The translations under genes were made by a program, and so were the position numbers. Positions 46,801 to 56,083 of a stretch of DNA of 64,000 nt are shown here, piece after piece. The stretch is from Aradus depressus. Its lineage: Eukaryota; Arthropoda; Insecta; Hemiptera; Aradidae. Under the pieces are notes generated by a model. That model saw only the letters and a list, made by a program, of their open reading frames with translations, was not told the DNA's origin and did no database searches. The stretch spans positions 17,176,562-17,240,561 of the forward strand of contig OY759217.1 of the NCBI GenBank assembly GCA_963662175.1. Direction: 5' to 3'. Numbering within the stretch: position 1 is the first letter of the stretch; each line of letters opens with the position of its first letter.

Positions 46801-49365
46801 CATGAATAAAAATATGCAAATAAGGTTCAGATATGTAAAAATATGTATTTTTAGCGATATATGCAAAATAAAAGTAGCTTAAATTAATTCTATATGAAAA
46901 TGAAAAAAAATTAAAAGAAATTTTATTATTCTGGGACTGAGGTCCCCTAAGAATAAATACATATAGAGTAAAGAACAGGAAACAACGAAATATAGTATCA
47001 GTACGTCGTAAAATCAAATTATTAAATTAGTTAATAATACATAAATATACAAAAGATTGACATGAAATAACATAAAATTAACAGCTTAATTATAAAGAAA
47101 AAAATAATAAAAGTATCTACTATATAAATAAAAGAGAATATGTAAAAAAAAAAAAAAAAATAGAGTATATAAATAAGAAAAAATAAATAGATTGATAATA
47201 TTGGCAGAGCATAATACTGCGATGGTTGATTATAAAAAAGAGGGATGCCCAGACAAGGTTTGAAATAAAATTAATTTTAGACAGTAGGGGCTAGACAGAA
47301 AAGTGGGGGAAGAAATAAGAAAAATAAAAATACATAATAAAATAAAAAAATTCTTAATATATGGGCCAAAACGTAAAGATAATGTTTAAACAGGATACTG
47401 AAGTTAATAGAAAATAATATGTAAATGCATATAAATCACAGCCCTAGTAAAAACAATAATTGTTTCACATTCAAGAGACAAAACTAACAATTAAAAAAGT
47501 CTCACCTTGAGCGTTGGATATAAAACATGATCTAAATAGATAGGCATGAGAGTTAGAAATCCTTCACTACCAGCAGTCGTCATAGTATAGCACGTATGGT
47601 CCGTATCTGAAACATATACCGATAAATATAAGTCACTTCAATGAATACTGTTTTCTGAAAAAGGAAACAACTTGATACAAACTTTATAAATATTTAAAAA
47701 CAAAAAAAGTAAATTGAATATAATCGTTGTGACAGCCAATGACAATTAGCCACTCTGTATTTTGCGAAATAGACAAAAAAATTCCACAGAGAAGCAGACA
47801 ATAGCCTCATTGAGAGGTCACGTTTAAAAGAACGACGGACGGACGTTTTAACTGTATTCCGTCATAGTTCAGTTACAGTCTTTTTTTTTTCTCTCTCGTT
47901 TGAATGATGGATATACTCTCAATTCAATCAGGATCTATTCTACATTCGCTCTATTCAGGTCCTCCGTTTAGTTTCAGTCTCAGGATAGTAGTGTTCAAAT
48001 TTTAGAGATTTTCTGTTACAAATTTGACTATGGCCGCCATTTAGGAAGAGGAAGAGAAAAAGGACAAAAAAAATTATTGAGGGACTGTTGGCAATTCTCT
48101 GCAAGAAACTCGTCGACGGCGAAAGATATCATTTAAAATATTTTCATATGTCCAAATATGTTTTGATATACATCTCATGTATTGTCTCATTTCTCTCTGA
48201 GTTTTGTCTTTAAAATTACAACCATGTTTACAGGATACATGATAAAGAAGTTCTATTAATTTTCCCTCTTTCGCTGAAAATGATCGTAACTTCACTGATG
48301 ATGTACATAAATCTTTCGGGTATATGATAAGATATAAACTGCCACATGAAGAATCTTTACATGTACAAATCATATATTCAAAATAAACAAATATTAGCTT
48401 TTCCGTCGGTATTTTAAATTAAATCAGAAAGGAATCATTGCATGTACAAATCATGTCACGTATCTGAAAGAGGTTTATGTCTTATAAAACCTACTTTCTG
48501 CCAACATGAACAGTGGTCGATAGCCATTTACAACTATAGCTGAACAAGACGCTAATCATATTTCCTACATTAGCAGTAACATATCCACCTATAGTGTATG
48601 ACAATGACTTCTATATATTGGTAAAAAACTTTAGCGGGCATGAATCAGAAAAGTACTAAAGAAAGAAAACATTTGCAATGTTTCGAGGAAAAACGTTACT
48701 CTGAAACATTTTATTCAATGGTCCGGTAGATTATAATGCTCCAAATAACAAATCTGTCTTGCTCCTCCAGAGAGGTATCTGGCAGGTCGGAGCAAAAAAC
48801 GTTAGTTTATAGTCCATCCATGATGACTACCATTTTTCTTATCAAAATGATATTAAGTACTATCTTTATCCCATATTGCATAAGACGTTATTGCTGTTTC
48901 ATTGACAATATATTAAATGATACTTTAAATTTAATTTAAGGTTAATATAAATAAATAATAAAACACACCGGTCCAAGCATTGGTCCCAGACGCGTAACAT
49001 CTATTGGCCAGCAGATCCAGAACTCCTTTAAATGGATACTGCTCACTCCCAAGGAAAATAAGATGTTCCAATGTGTGTGGTAAACCATCATCATCGTGCG
49101 CTTCAGTGGCTAAACATTGTTTCAATTGATAAAATTCAGGTAACAAATAAATTGGTAAAGAAACATTAAAATATAATTTAAGTGATATACCTAGACAGAA
49201 GTATCCATTAACGAGAGGTCCTTCAACTTCAGCAACAACAACAGTAAGACCAGTTCGCTTCGAAACATACTTACGAACCGGGAATAGATTATTTACAGTC
49301 TGAGCACATTTTAATTCAAAGCGTTGGTCTAGCAACGATGAAGCAGAGTTATCGGTAGGCGACAT
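28871..49365 (-). CDS. M16 zinc metalloprotease, C05D11.1/presequence-protease type
   Basis: Eighteen exons in coding order: 49365-49191, 49109-48969, 47606-47506, 46200-45991, 45247-45125, 43920-43766, 42882-42783, 41439-41167, 40413-40159, 39449-39276, 37565-37329, 36585-36405, 34695-34449, 33225-33045, 32645-32502, 31704-31544, 30212-30060, 28931-28871 (TAA 28873-28871). Every junction keeps phase, giving 1023 aa, the usual family length. The inverted zinc motif HTLEH is at residues 70-74 (GLPHTLEHLIFLGSE), with the probable third ligand in VVYTEMQGVEN (Glu163, by analogy with the NEMKG motif of PreP). Four M16-type modules are expected, with the catalytic module first. The family resembles mitochondrial peptide-degrading PreP but is poorly characterised in insects; substrate unknown. 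One intron (36404-34696) has a GC donor. An in-frame ATG at 49437 would add 24 hydrophobic residues. Confidence 0.94.
29247..29490 (-). repeat. SINE, body without head
   Basis: The - strand matches the main SINE body from the CTGGGAGGTAAA block to GACTCATGCCCGGGC-type end; the tRNA-like head is missing. In the last M16 intron. Confidence 0.75.
30220..31540. other. M16 intron, no element recognised
   Basis: AT-rich intronic sequence between exons 30212 and 31544; no coding or structural feature identified. Confidence 0.4.
31795..32400. repeat. Dispersed non-coding repeat, longest copy
   Basis: Same ordered blocks as 19285-19735: CGGTGAATCAC, AACCAGTCGACCATTTG, TTATTAGGGT-TTTG, GGCTGAAAAT, CATTTATTACATCAGCAACTA, ending GCTGGAGAAGTAAAAA. 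Lies just upstream (- strand) of the M16 exon at 32645-32502. Confidence 0.6.
33697..34014 (-). repeat. tRNA-derived SINE, full length with target duplication
   Basis: Full family order on the - strand (A-box, B-box region GGGTTCGAAACCCGACCGAG, body, end CATGAGTCATA). Flanked by GCTTTATATAACTTTA (33671-33686) and GCTTATATAACTTTA (34013-34027), a diverged duplication of about 15 bp as expected for LINE-driven insertion. Confidence 0.85.
34894..35226. mobile_element. hAT-like MITE
   Basis: Ends CAGTGATTCTCAAC and, inverted, CAGTGATTCTTAGC: the classic hAT-type terminus. About 333 bp, no transposase; the expected 8-bp target duplication is not clear. In the M16 GC-AG intron. Confidence 0.65.
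35865..36000. repeat. Single-arm copy of the 740-1285 foldback element
   Basis: Matches 740-845: AAAAAATAAAGAAAAA, GTTTTTTAAAAATA-GA, ATTTCACAAAATA, then CTTTCGATATTACTATCATCTTCAG against GTTTCGGTATTGCTACCATCTTCAG. Confidence 0.75.
36850..36932 (-). repeat. tRNA-like SINE head
   Basis: The - strand has GGCGCCAGTGGCACAGAAGT, then GCGGGTTCAAACCCGGCTCAGG (B-box). No usual SINE body follows. Confidence 0.6.
37902..38008 (-). repeat. SINE 3'-end fragment
   Basis: Very close to the family end: the blocks for CGGGCTCATGTCCACCAGAG, GCGCTCTGGTAGTAGGCGAT and CCCGGGCATGAGTCATAAAC. Confidence 0.8.
41886..42208 (-). repeat. tRNA-derived SINE, full length
   Basis: Head (GAGCCTGTAGCTCAGTGGTA, GGGTTCGAAACCCGACCGA) and complete body in antisense orientation, in the M16 intron between exons 41439-41167 and 42882-42783. 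Confidence 0.85.
44533..44730 (+). repeat. SINE copy, highly diverged
   Basis: GGGCGCCAGAAGCAGCGTGC, GAGGCCTTTAG, CATGCCGTTCTTCAGAGAGG and ACTCCCTCAGTAGAG keep the family order, but the B-box is destroyed. Confidence 0.6.
45641..45850. other. GC-rich block in M16 intron
   Basis: Stands out from the AT-rich surroundings (ACGCGAGGCGCTTCTCTGCC and GGTGCGGAGCGGGTCTGG). No frame and no tRNA boxes; possibly an unrecognised repeat. Confidence 0.35.
48074..48373 (-). CDS. Small Cys-rich open frame in M16 intron, unrecognised
   Basis: ATG to stop, 99 codons, hypothetical. It has CTCKDSSC near the start, a second Cys pair (SCKHGC) in the middle, then a basic stretch (IFRRRRVSC). Spacing suggests a possible zinc-binding fold, and composition is more protein-like than that of the neighbouring chance frames. 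No family recognised; it lies in the same orientation inside the M16 intron 48968-47607 and could be a transposon relic or chance. Confidence 0.3.
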   Translation of the reverse strand: MICTCKDSSCGSLYLIIYPKDLCTSSVKLRSFSAKEGKLIELLYHVSCKHGCNFKDKTQREMRQYMRCISKHIWTYENILNDIFRRRRVSCRELPTVPQ

Positions 49366-50189
49366 TATACCGGCAATGGAAACGAATAAAAAAATGTACA
49401 AGTAAAAGAAGAACAATATCCTAACAATTATGGACAAGAACTACAAAATACCAAGTTCGAAACTCTAGGTTAGACAACCTACCAGCTGATCTTGATATAT
49501 CGATACATTTTTAAAAGATATCAAACAGTTATTACTACACATATTTTTTTATTTTTTTTTAAAAGTAATATTATCTAAATAGATACAAGTATAAAGCCAA
49601 TATTAATAGACTTAAATAACTCGCTTAAAAATAAATAGAAATGCTGATAATTTAAATAAGTTTGGAGTATTAATCGAAAGCGCTACAAATGTTACTTTCA
49701 GGTCGGAAAATGTCTCGGAGCTATCTATAACTTCATTTTATAATTAAAACATATAACGAAGGAGGCAGGTATATTGAAAACTAAGAAATCCGCAAAGAAT
49801 CACCGGAACAAAACATTCAACTATCAAAGTTTTTTGGCAAAAAAAAAAAGTAAGGCATCTATATAAGAAATGTTGTAAACATTTACTTGCAAAAGATTTA
49901 GTTCTCGTGTATCTGAGCCCGAAAAGAAAATATAGGAAACTCATAAATGATAGTGAAAATGAATATTTTGACTACATAAAAATAAAATTAAGAAATGTTC
50001 GAAATCCACAAGAAATTTTATTTGATTTAATCTCAAAACTGTGTCAACCAACTGTGTAAGCGTTAATACCTGTCTATTCTGTCGCCTAAAATATTTAACA
50101 AACTAAATTTTTATAATTTCTTTGTCCCCGAATTACACTCTGAAATAACTCTAAATGAACTTATGACCTCTATTAGTAATACCTAGTAA
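49366..50189. other. 5' flank of the M16 gene
   Basis: AT-rich. Contains the possible N-terminal extension (49437-49366) and presumably the M16 promoter and 5' UTR; no core promoter motif can be singled out. Confidence 0.4.
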
Positions 50190-51300
50190 AAATAACAAAG
50201 CCGCGGATCGAGATAACATCCCTAACGAATGTCTTCAACGCTTAGAGAGTGACTGGATTAACTATACTCTAGATATGTTCAACAAAACTTGGCTGAATGA
50301 AAATATTCCCGATTCGTGGATGAAAATAAGAATGAAACTAATTTATAAGAAAGGAAACTCTTCTGATCCATACAATTACAAGGGCATTGCCAACTTAAAT
50401 AACATTATTAAAATTTTCACGAGCATTATGTACAATAGATTGTCAGACTGGGCAGAGACAAGGAAATTTATTCCTGACGAGCAGACGGGGTTTAGAAAGG
50501 GAATGGGATGTAGAGACAACATATTCTCTTTGTCATGTGCACTCAATATAGTATTGAGAATTAGGCGCAGGAAAGTGTTCGCTATTCTCGTGGACTTCAA
50601 GAGAGCATTTGACTCTATAAACCATGACGGTGGCATAAGCTTTACTGCCTAGGTCTAGATGGCAAGTTCTTGCGGGTATTAATGGATACGTATGGTAAGG
50701 CGAATTTTGTGGTTTCAGAGAGAAATGTCAATTCCAAAAATATCTCGGTTCCTGAGGGGGAGTCCTTCAAGATGAGATTCTAAGCCCCCTTCTCTTTTCC
50801 TTATATATATACGATATAGTAGAGTATTTTACAGAAATAAAATTCGAGGAAGTCTCCAGTAAAGACTTAATATGCCTATTATATGCAGACGACCTTGTCA
50901 TATTCGCTTCTTCCTAAAGAGATGCCCAATTTAAGCTGAGACTATTATCGGAGTACTGTGATGCTAATTCTGTAACAGTGAACACAGAGAAGACGGTAAA
51001 TGCTCCATTTAGAAAAGGTGGCCGACTCGGGAGAGTCTATAGCTTCACATATCGCAACTCAGTTATTGAGGTCCGTAATCGTTTTATTTATTTTGGTGTA
51101 CCATTCTCTTCATCAGCCAAGTTCAGAGAAGCAAGTAACTTTTTTCTTTCCAAATCTGCCTCGGCTAGGTCGATGATAATGAGAATATTCAGATCAAGTA
51201 AGTCCGATAGCTGGGATTCTAAGTGCAGACTTCTTTGTCTGAAAGTGTCCTGCTGTATATGTCGGAAGTTTGGGGCCCGGAATATGCGAACATTATAGAA
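50190..51300 (+). pseudogene. Non-LTR retrotransposon reverse transcriptase, decayed
   Basis: RT blocks appear in order over shifted frames: PDSWMKIRMKLIYKKG, NYKGIANLNNIIKIFTSI, DEQTGFRKGMGCRDNIF, AILVDFKRAFDSINH (50275-50650); then DTYGKANF, ILSPLLFSLYIYDI and the catalytic LLYADDLVIFA (about 50890-50910); then NTEKTVNAPFRKGG and RFIYFGVPFSSSAKF (50978-51298). Frameshifts fall near 50635 and 50770 and a stop near 50917. No endonuclease domain or poly-A is seen. Inactive; clade not assigned. Confidence 0.85.
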
Positions 51301-51365
51301 AGGTGCCAGCTTATGTTTTCCAAGGGACTTCTCCATCTTTCCTACAATACTCCCAACAGCCACGT

Positions 51366-51497
51366 GAGGTACGGCGTGCTTGAGTTTATTTTACCTCCCA
51401 GATAAAATAAATTAAGGGGGCCTCGGGCGGGTTTCAAATTCGCAATCTTCTGCTCAGAAGGCAAGCACGCATACCACTGAGCTATCAGCGCCTTCAA
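51366..51497 (-). repeat. SINE head plus start of body
   Basis: Antisense copy (AGCTCAGTGGTATGCGTGCT, degenerate B-box, TTATTTTATCTGGGAGGTAA) that directly follows the decayed RT and breaks off after the CGCCGTAC block. Confidence 0.75.
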
Positions 51498-51739
51498 TAT
51501 TATAATAGTATTATAAGTATGTCATGTACAATTATCTCATAATAGATGACTTGACTCACTATGATTTGGATTTGTTCCGCCATTGGTGCATTTCAATGAC
51601 CCATTTAAACGAGAAGTGTTGGAACCTGTGAAGATCTAATAACCTTATTTCATTTCGTAGAAAATGATGGAGAAGTAAGCTTCATTTCTGGTTTCTATGA
51701 CTTATTCTCGGAATTAGAATCTCCATTTTATTATCTAAA

Positions 51740-52231
51740 CTAGGGTTTTCGATACTTTTAGTTTTCTTGTACGAGCAATAGTTTTCGAGATATTGGCTTT
51801 TGAAGTTTCCTTTCATGTAAAATCAATTGGCAGTGGATTCATAGAGACCTCAGTCCTCTAACCGGGCGAAGAGTGGGGCGACCTTCCCCCCTGCTGAAAA
51901 TCCTGGCTACGCCCCTGTCAATTTCACATGTATCTTTTCATATTGAACCAATTTATACTTTTATACTTCCCCAGTTATAGTCAATACTTTAGACTTAAAC
52001 ATTGACACAATACACCTCAGTAAAATTGAGTCGTAAAAAAATTTAATTGTTACAAATTTTATTAGGATTTTCAGATTCTTCACAATGAAACTAGGTTCTC
52101 GGTATTTTCAGTTTTCTTGTACGAGCAATAGTTTTCGAGATATTGGTTTTTGAAAGTTGCGTTTTACTTAAAATCAATTGGCAGTGGATTCATAGAGACC
52201 TCAGTCCTCTAACCGGGCGAAGAGCGGGGCA
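51740..52231. repeat. Direct repeat pair of about 140 bp, about 350 bp apart
   Basis: 51740-51880 and 52090-52231 share TTTTCTTGTACGAGCAATAG, TTTTCGAGATATTGG and an almost identical 60-bp block from TCAATTGGCAGTGGATTCAT to CTAACCGGGCGAAGAG. No coding content. Confidence 0.8.
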
Positions 52232-53529
52232 TCTGTAGCAGTTAATTAAAATAGGTGACATCACTCTCATGACCCTTGTAGTATTAGCCATCGGTCTAAT
52301 ATTACTTATATATATATTTTCATTGTGTTGGAATGTTCGCGTTTGTCTTCGTAAAAAAGAATTGTGTACTTTATACGTTCAATATATTTATTAATGTACA
52401 AAGTTCTTTATTTATAAAATACCCGTACTTCAACTATAGGTTATGGGCCCAGATCACTATTTTAAAAAAAATACAAAAAATAGTTTAAAAAAATAAAGGT
52501 TAAAGTGTGAAAAATTCACAATGTCAGGAATCAATTCAAAAGTGAATGATGCTCCTTATAATAATCTCTAACACATTTTTTAAAAATACAATTTGTCACA
52601 ATTTGACCTATTCGGCTTAAAATTTCATATACATTTTTTTTATAAAATAATGACGATTTCTTCCCTTTATTTATTTTTTTTTTTTACACAATAAAAAGAA
52701 TAAATAAGATAAAATAGAATAAAAACAGTAAATAAGACATACATTTTTTTTTATATACAATATAAAATAGATATTTTGTTATAAAAAACATGACAAAAAC
52801 ATTTTTTTTTTTTAAACTCTATCATAAACATTTTATACATACTTTTTTTTATTATTATATTAATACATAAACATTTTTTATACCTATTTTTTAAAAATAA
52901 TATGATTAATATTTTATAAATATTGTTTTTTATATTTTCTTTACAATATCATGAAGCAGACGACCACAACAACAACAGGGCACATTTGTATCTCGCGATT
53001 TCTGTCTGACATTATGCAACATCAGATGTAAGCGCACATTCAAGGGTCGTACATTTATTCCAAATTTTAGCATTTCGGGAACTGTCATACACTTATATCC
53101 ATGACATAAATTTATAGTAATTTTATCAGATGTAAACAGTAAAGCAATTTGACATATATTTCCGGAGAGAAGTGTCAGATGTAAACTTGCCTTTAAACTT
53201 AGATATGTACAGTGTAGACTACATCAACAGTTGTTAGGGTTTTTGAGTTAAGCCCTCCCCCCTAATCCTCTATCTTCCCTTTGGCCAATTTGACTGAATA
53301 TCAATAGATGCAACCCTTAAAGGGTTCTCGACACACATAAGATTTCCTGTTGAACCTTCATTCTATCGGCAGTAATCGTGTTCGTAGACATTTTTTTTTT
53401 TTTTTTTTTCCATTTTTCCAATGAGGGGGTCGGGTAATCATGAAATTTTGGTGAAGATTAAATAACTTCCTCCATACCTACTACTTCGTACAGCTGGGGA
53501 AGTAATCTACAAAACTGGATGAGGGGGAG
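52232..53529. other. AT-rich non-coding DNA with a dispersed-repeat copy
   Basis: 52440-52930 is dominated by A/T runs. 53205-53505 carries the dispersed repeat blocks (AACAGTTGTTAGGGTTTTTG, GGCCAATTTGACTGAA, CTTCGTACAGCTGGGGAAGT), interrupted by a T-run at 53391-53410. No gene. Confidence 0.5.
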
Positions 53530-53712
53530 GGGGGTAGCTTAGTGGTATGTATGCTGATTTACTGAGCTCAAAACGGTTCGAAACTAACCTGGCTGAGGCC
53601 CTTACTTTATTTTATCTGAGAGATAAAATAAACATAAGCACGCAGTCCTTCGGACGGGACGATAAGCGATGGTCTACCGAGCCTGTTCGATGTCAGGTAC
53701 TCGTTAAACACC
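53530..53712 (+). repeat. SINE, 3'-truncated
   Basis: Head with GGTAGCTTAGTGGTATGTAT and a weakened B-box; the body follows to GTCAGGTACTCGTTAAACAC, then stops at a GC-rich stretch (53713-53750, CCGGGGCGACCGCCCTGGGC). Confidence 0.75.
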
Positions 53713-53989
53713 GGGGCGACCGCCCTGGGCGCAGCGGCCAGGGGGGCGCCGCGGAAGCGAAAAGTAATACAAAAAAATAGACTTTAAAGACATTCTCAAG
53801 GCATTTGCTGGTGCAAAATCCAGGCGAATGCCATTTAATGTTTAGGATCTTATATCAAAATGTGATGACGTGGTTTTCTTTTATTCTGTATATTCTATTG
53901 AGAGTAGGTTTGGTTCGAGGTTCTGCACACCATTGCATTAATTTCAATTTGTATTATATTAATTAATAACATATATATAGTACTTTTGA

Positions 53990-54315
53990 GGGCGCCGGTA
54001 GCTCAGTGGTATGCGTGCTTGACTTCTGAGCTCAAGGTCATGGGTTCGTAACCCGACCGAGGCCCTTAGTTTATTTTATCAGGGAGGTAAAATAAACCTA
54101 AGTGCGCCGTCCTTCGGATGGGACGTTAAGCGATGGTCCCGAGCCTGTACGATGTCAGGTACTCGTTAAAGACCCCTGCCCTAGGTGAATACAAATTTAG
54201 GGTAGGCAAAATTTAGGACTCCCACAATAGAGTCGGGCTCATGTCCACCAGAGTGACGAAAGAGCACTTTGGTAGTAGGCGATATGACCTCGTTGTTAAA
54301 GCCCGGGCATGAGTC
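53990..54315 (+). repeat. tRNA-derived SINE, full length, well preserved
   Basis: The best copy: A-box TAGCTCAGTGGTATGCGT, GGGTTCGTAACCCGACCGAG, the ATTTTATC/GGTAAAAT block, CCGAGCCTGTACGATGTCAG, and end GGCATGAGTCATAAAACC. 326 bp. Confidence 0.88.
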
Positions 54316-54955
54316 ATAAAACCAAACCTAACCTATATTACTTTTTATGGGTGTTAATATTTTCTTATATTATTTGTATGGATTTGATTATCATCAATTA
54401 AAAAAGATTTTGATCAAAAATTTAAGTAATTTAATTCCTGACTCTAGTATTTTTGTAAGGTAATTCAGTCCGTTTAGGTGTCTCTTGTTGGGCATTAAAA
54501 CGCAGACAGCGACGCAACCCGCCACGCAACTTTGTATAACGAGTGTCACTCATTGTGTGTTTGGGGGGGGGAGGGGGGGTGACAACATCTCGCCCCGGGC
54601 GCCAATAAACCACGCGACGGCCCTGCTAACTATATCCATGAAAATGAATCAAAAAATGGCTATGATGAAAACACATTCAAACGGCCCAATTGTTTGTCCT
54701 ACCTTAAAGAAACTTTTTTTTTTTTTTTTTTTTTTCTTAAGAAACCTTTTTTTTTTTTCCTTTTCTTAAGAAACCTTATAATAAAACAAACCAAAGGCCA
54801 ATCAAATATCAACAGTAGATTGAGATATCGACATCTTTAATGCAAAACTTCCCAACTAAAACAATGTAAATTCTAAAAGAGACAAAAAAAAAAAAAAATT
54901 TAATTATAACATTATATTATTGTTTTATAGATGTTTGCTAGCGACTGTAGAATTC
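54316..54955. other. Non-coding DNA with homopolymer runs
   Basis: A G-rich run at about 54550-54580 and T-runs at about 54716-54735 and 54748-54758. No gene or named element. Confidence 0.4.
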
Positions 54956-55005
54956 AAAATTCTGGGGGTATTGAGGGTCAGTCAATGAAGAAAATACTAT
55001 TCAAA

Positions 55006-55046
55006 TGCCAACGTTTCGATATATTTCATATCATCATCAGGGCCTA
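55006..55046 (-). ncRNA. Hammerhead-ribozyme-like motif (left palindrome arm)
   Basis: Exact mirror of the motif at 55112-55152: CTGATGA is at 55040-55034 on the - strand. In a transcript of the whole palindrome either motif would compete with the long hairpin. Confidence 0.5.
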
Positions 55047-55111
55047 ACAAACATGGGGGTATCAAGATTAGAAGTTAGTTCTCTTTCTAATCTTGATACC
55101 CCCATGTTTGT

Positions 55112-55152
55112 TAGGCCCTGATGATGATATGAAATATATCGAAACGTTGGCA
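55112..55152 (+). ncRNA. Hammerhead-ribozyme-like motif (right palindrome arm)
   Basis: Core elements in order: stem I strand GCC (55115-55117), CTGATGA (55118-55124), stem II GATAT/ATATC (55126-55130, 55136-55140) with a 5-nt loop, GAAA (55141-55144), CGTT (55145-55148), then GGC (55149-55151) pairing with GCC. This fits the CUGANGA...GAAA...NUH consensus with a minimal ACGU stem III, as known for hammerheads in Penelope-like elements that act as dimers. One unpaired T before stem II is non-canonical. Activity is untested. Confidence 0.5.
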
Positions 55153-55248
55153 TTTGAATAGTATTTTCTTCATTGACTGACCCTCAATACCCCCAGAATT
55201 TTAAATTATTGTTTTATGTTTTTGTTTATTCTTATTTGAATTGCAAGC

Positions 55249-55301
55249 ATTATTATTTTATTATGTTGTACATAATATGTACAACATAATAAAATAATAA
55301 T
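55249..55301. repeat. Perfect 25-bp-arm hairpin
   Basis: Arms 55249-55273 and 55277-55301 (TTATGTTGTACAT / ATGTACAACATAA at the centre) with a 3-bp spacer, 47 bp after the large palindrome. Confidence 0.85.
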
Positions 55302-55745
55302 ATTATAATGTTTAATGTCATTCATCAAATTTACTTATAGTTTCTACTGGTTGTAAATATTCGACATATAAAGATAGAAAAAAAAAGAAAAAAAAAATGA
55401 TAACATGAAGATATATAAGAAGTCATGTTGTTGTCTCGTCAGATATTGTTTGTGTGTTGTTGTTTTAAAGCCTTGGAGACTAGAGACGTTATGAAACAAA
55501 GGCTGCCGGCTGCCTCCTCAACGGATGTATATAGCAAAAGAGACCTTCTATTTACACATGTTGGACTGTAGAATTTAAACTTTAAAGAGACGTTTTGGAA
55601 ACGGATAAAAGACGTTTTAAAATATAATCGTCATTGTTCATGAACTATATATAAATCCAAATGTTAGGTTAGTTAAGCCTCTCCATTAATCCCCCCTCCC
55701 CTTTGACCAATTTGGCTGAAACTTGATGGGTACGTCCTTATGGAG

Positions 55746-55870
55746 TTTTTTTTTTTTTTTTTTTTTTTTTAATTTTGACATATTATTATATAATAATAAT
55801 AATTTTTTACATTGTAAATACTACTGAATAAAACACTTAGAACAAGTCAAAAAATTCCACTATATATCAA
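55746..55870 (-). mobile_element. 3' tail of a LINE split by the LTR element
   Basis: The T-run 55746-55770 is the poly-A tail of an element on the - strand; its 3' UTR continues to the LTR-element insertion site at 55870 and resumes at 63042. Confidence 0.6.
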
Positions 55871-56083
55871 AGTTACGTCAGAGATAAGAAGAACTTCCTT
55901 TTTAAAAAGAACACTTTTTATTGAGACAATACAATTTTGAATTTATAATTTGGATTACAAAGACTGAAGTGAAACCGACAGAGTATCGACTATGACTGAC
56001 CAACCTGGAGGGGAGGTCTAAGGGTATATATATATAAAGAGCTTATGCTGCAGAAAAGATAGAGAAGGATTGGTGCTATAACT
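55871..56083 (-). repeat. 3' LTR (213 bp)
   Basis: Begins AGTTA and ends TAACT on both strands; identical to 62829-63041. Contains TATATATATA (56025-56034) as a possible TATA region and an AATAAA-like sequence on the element strand. Confidence 0.93.

Larger units (their letters stand above)
54956..55202. repeat. Perfect 118-bp-arm palindrome
   Basis: Left arm 54956-55073 and right arm 55085-55202 are exact reverse complements by eye, with an 11-bp spacer (55074-55084). Each arm contains CCAACGTTTCGATATATTTC and TCATCATCAGG in the - or + sense, the GAAACG/CTGATGA signature of Penelope-like element ends. Confidence 0.92.
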
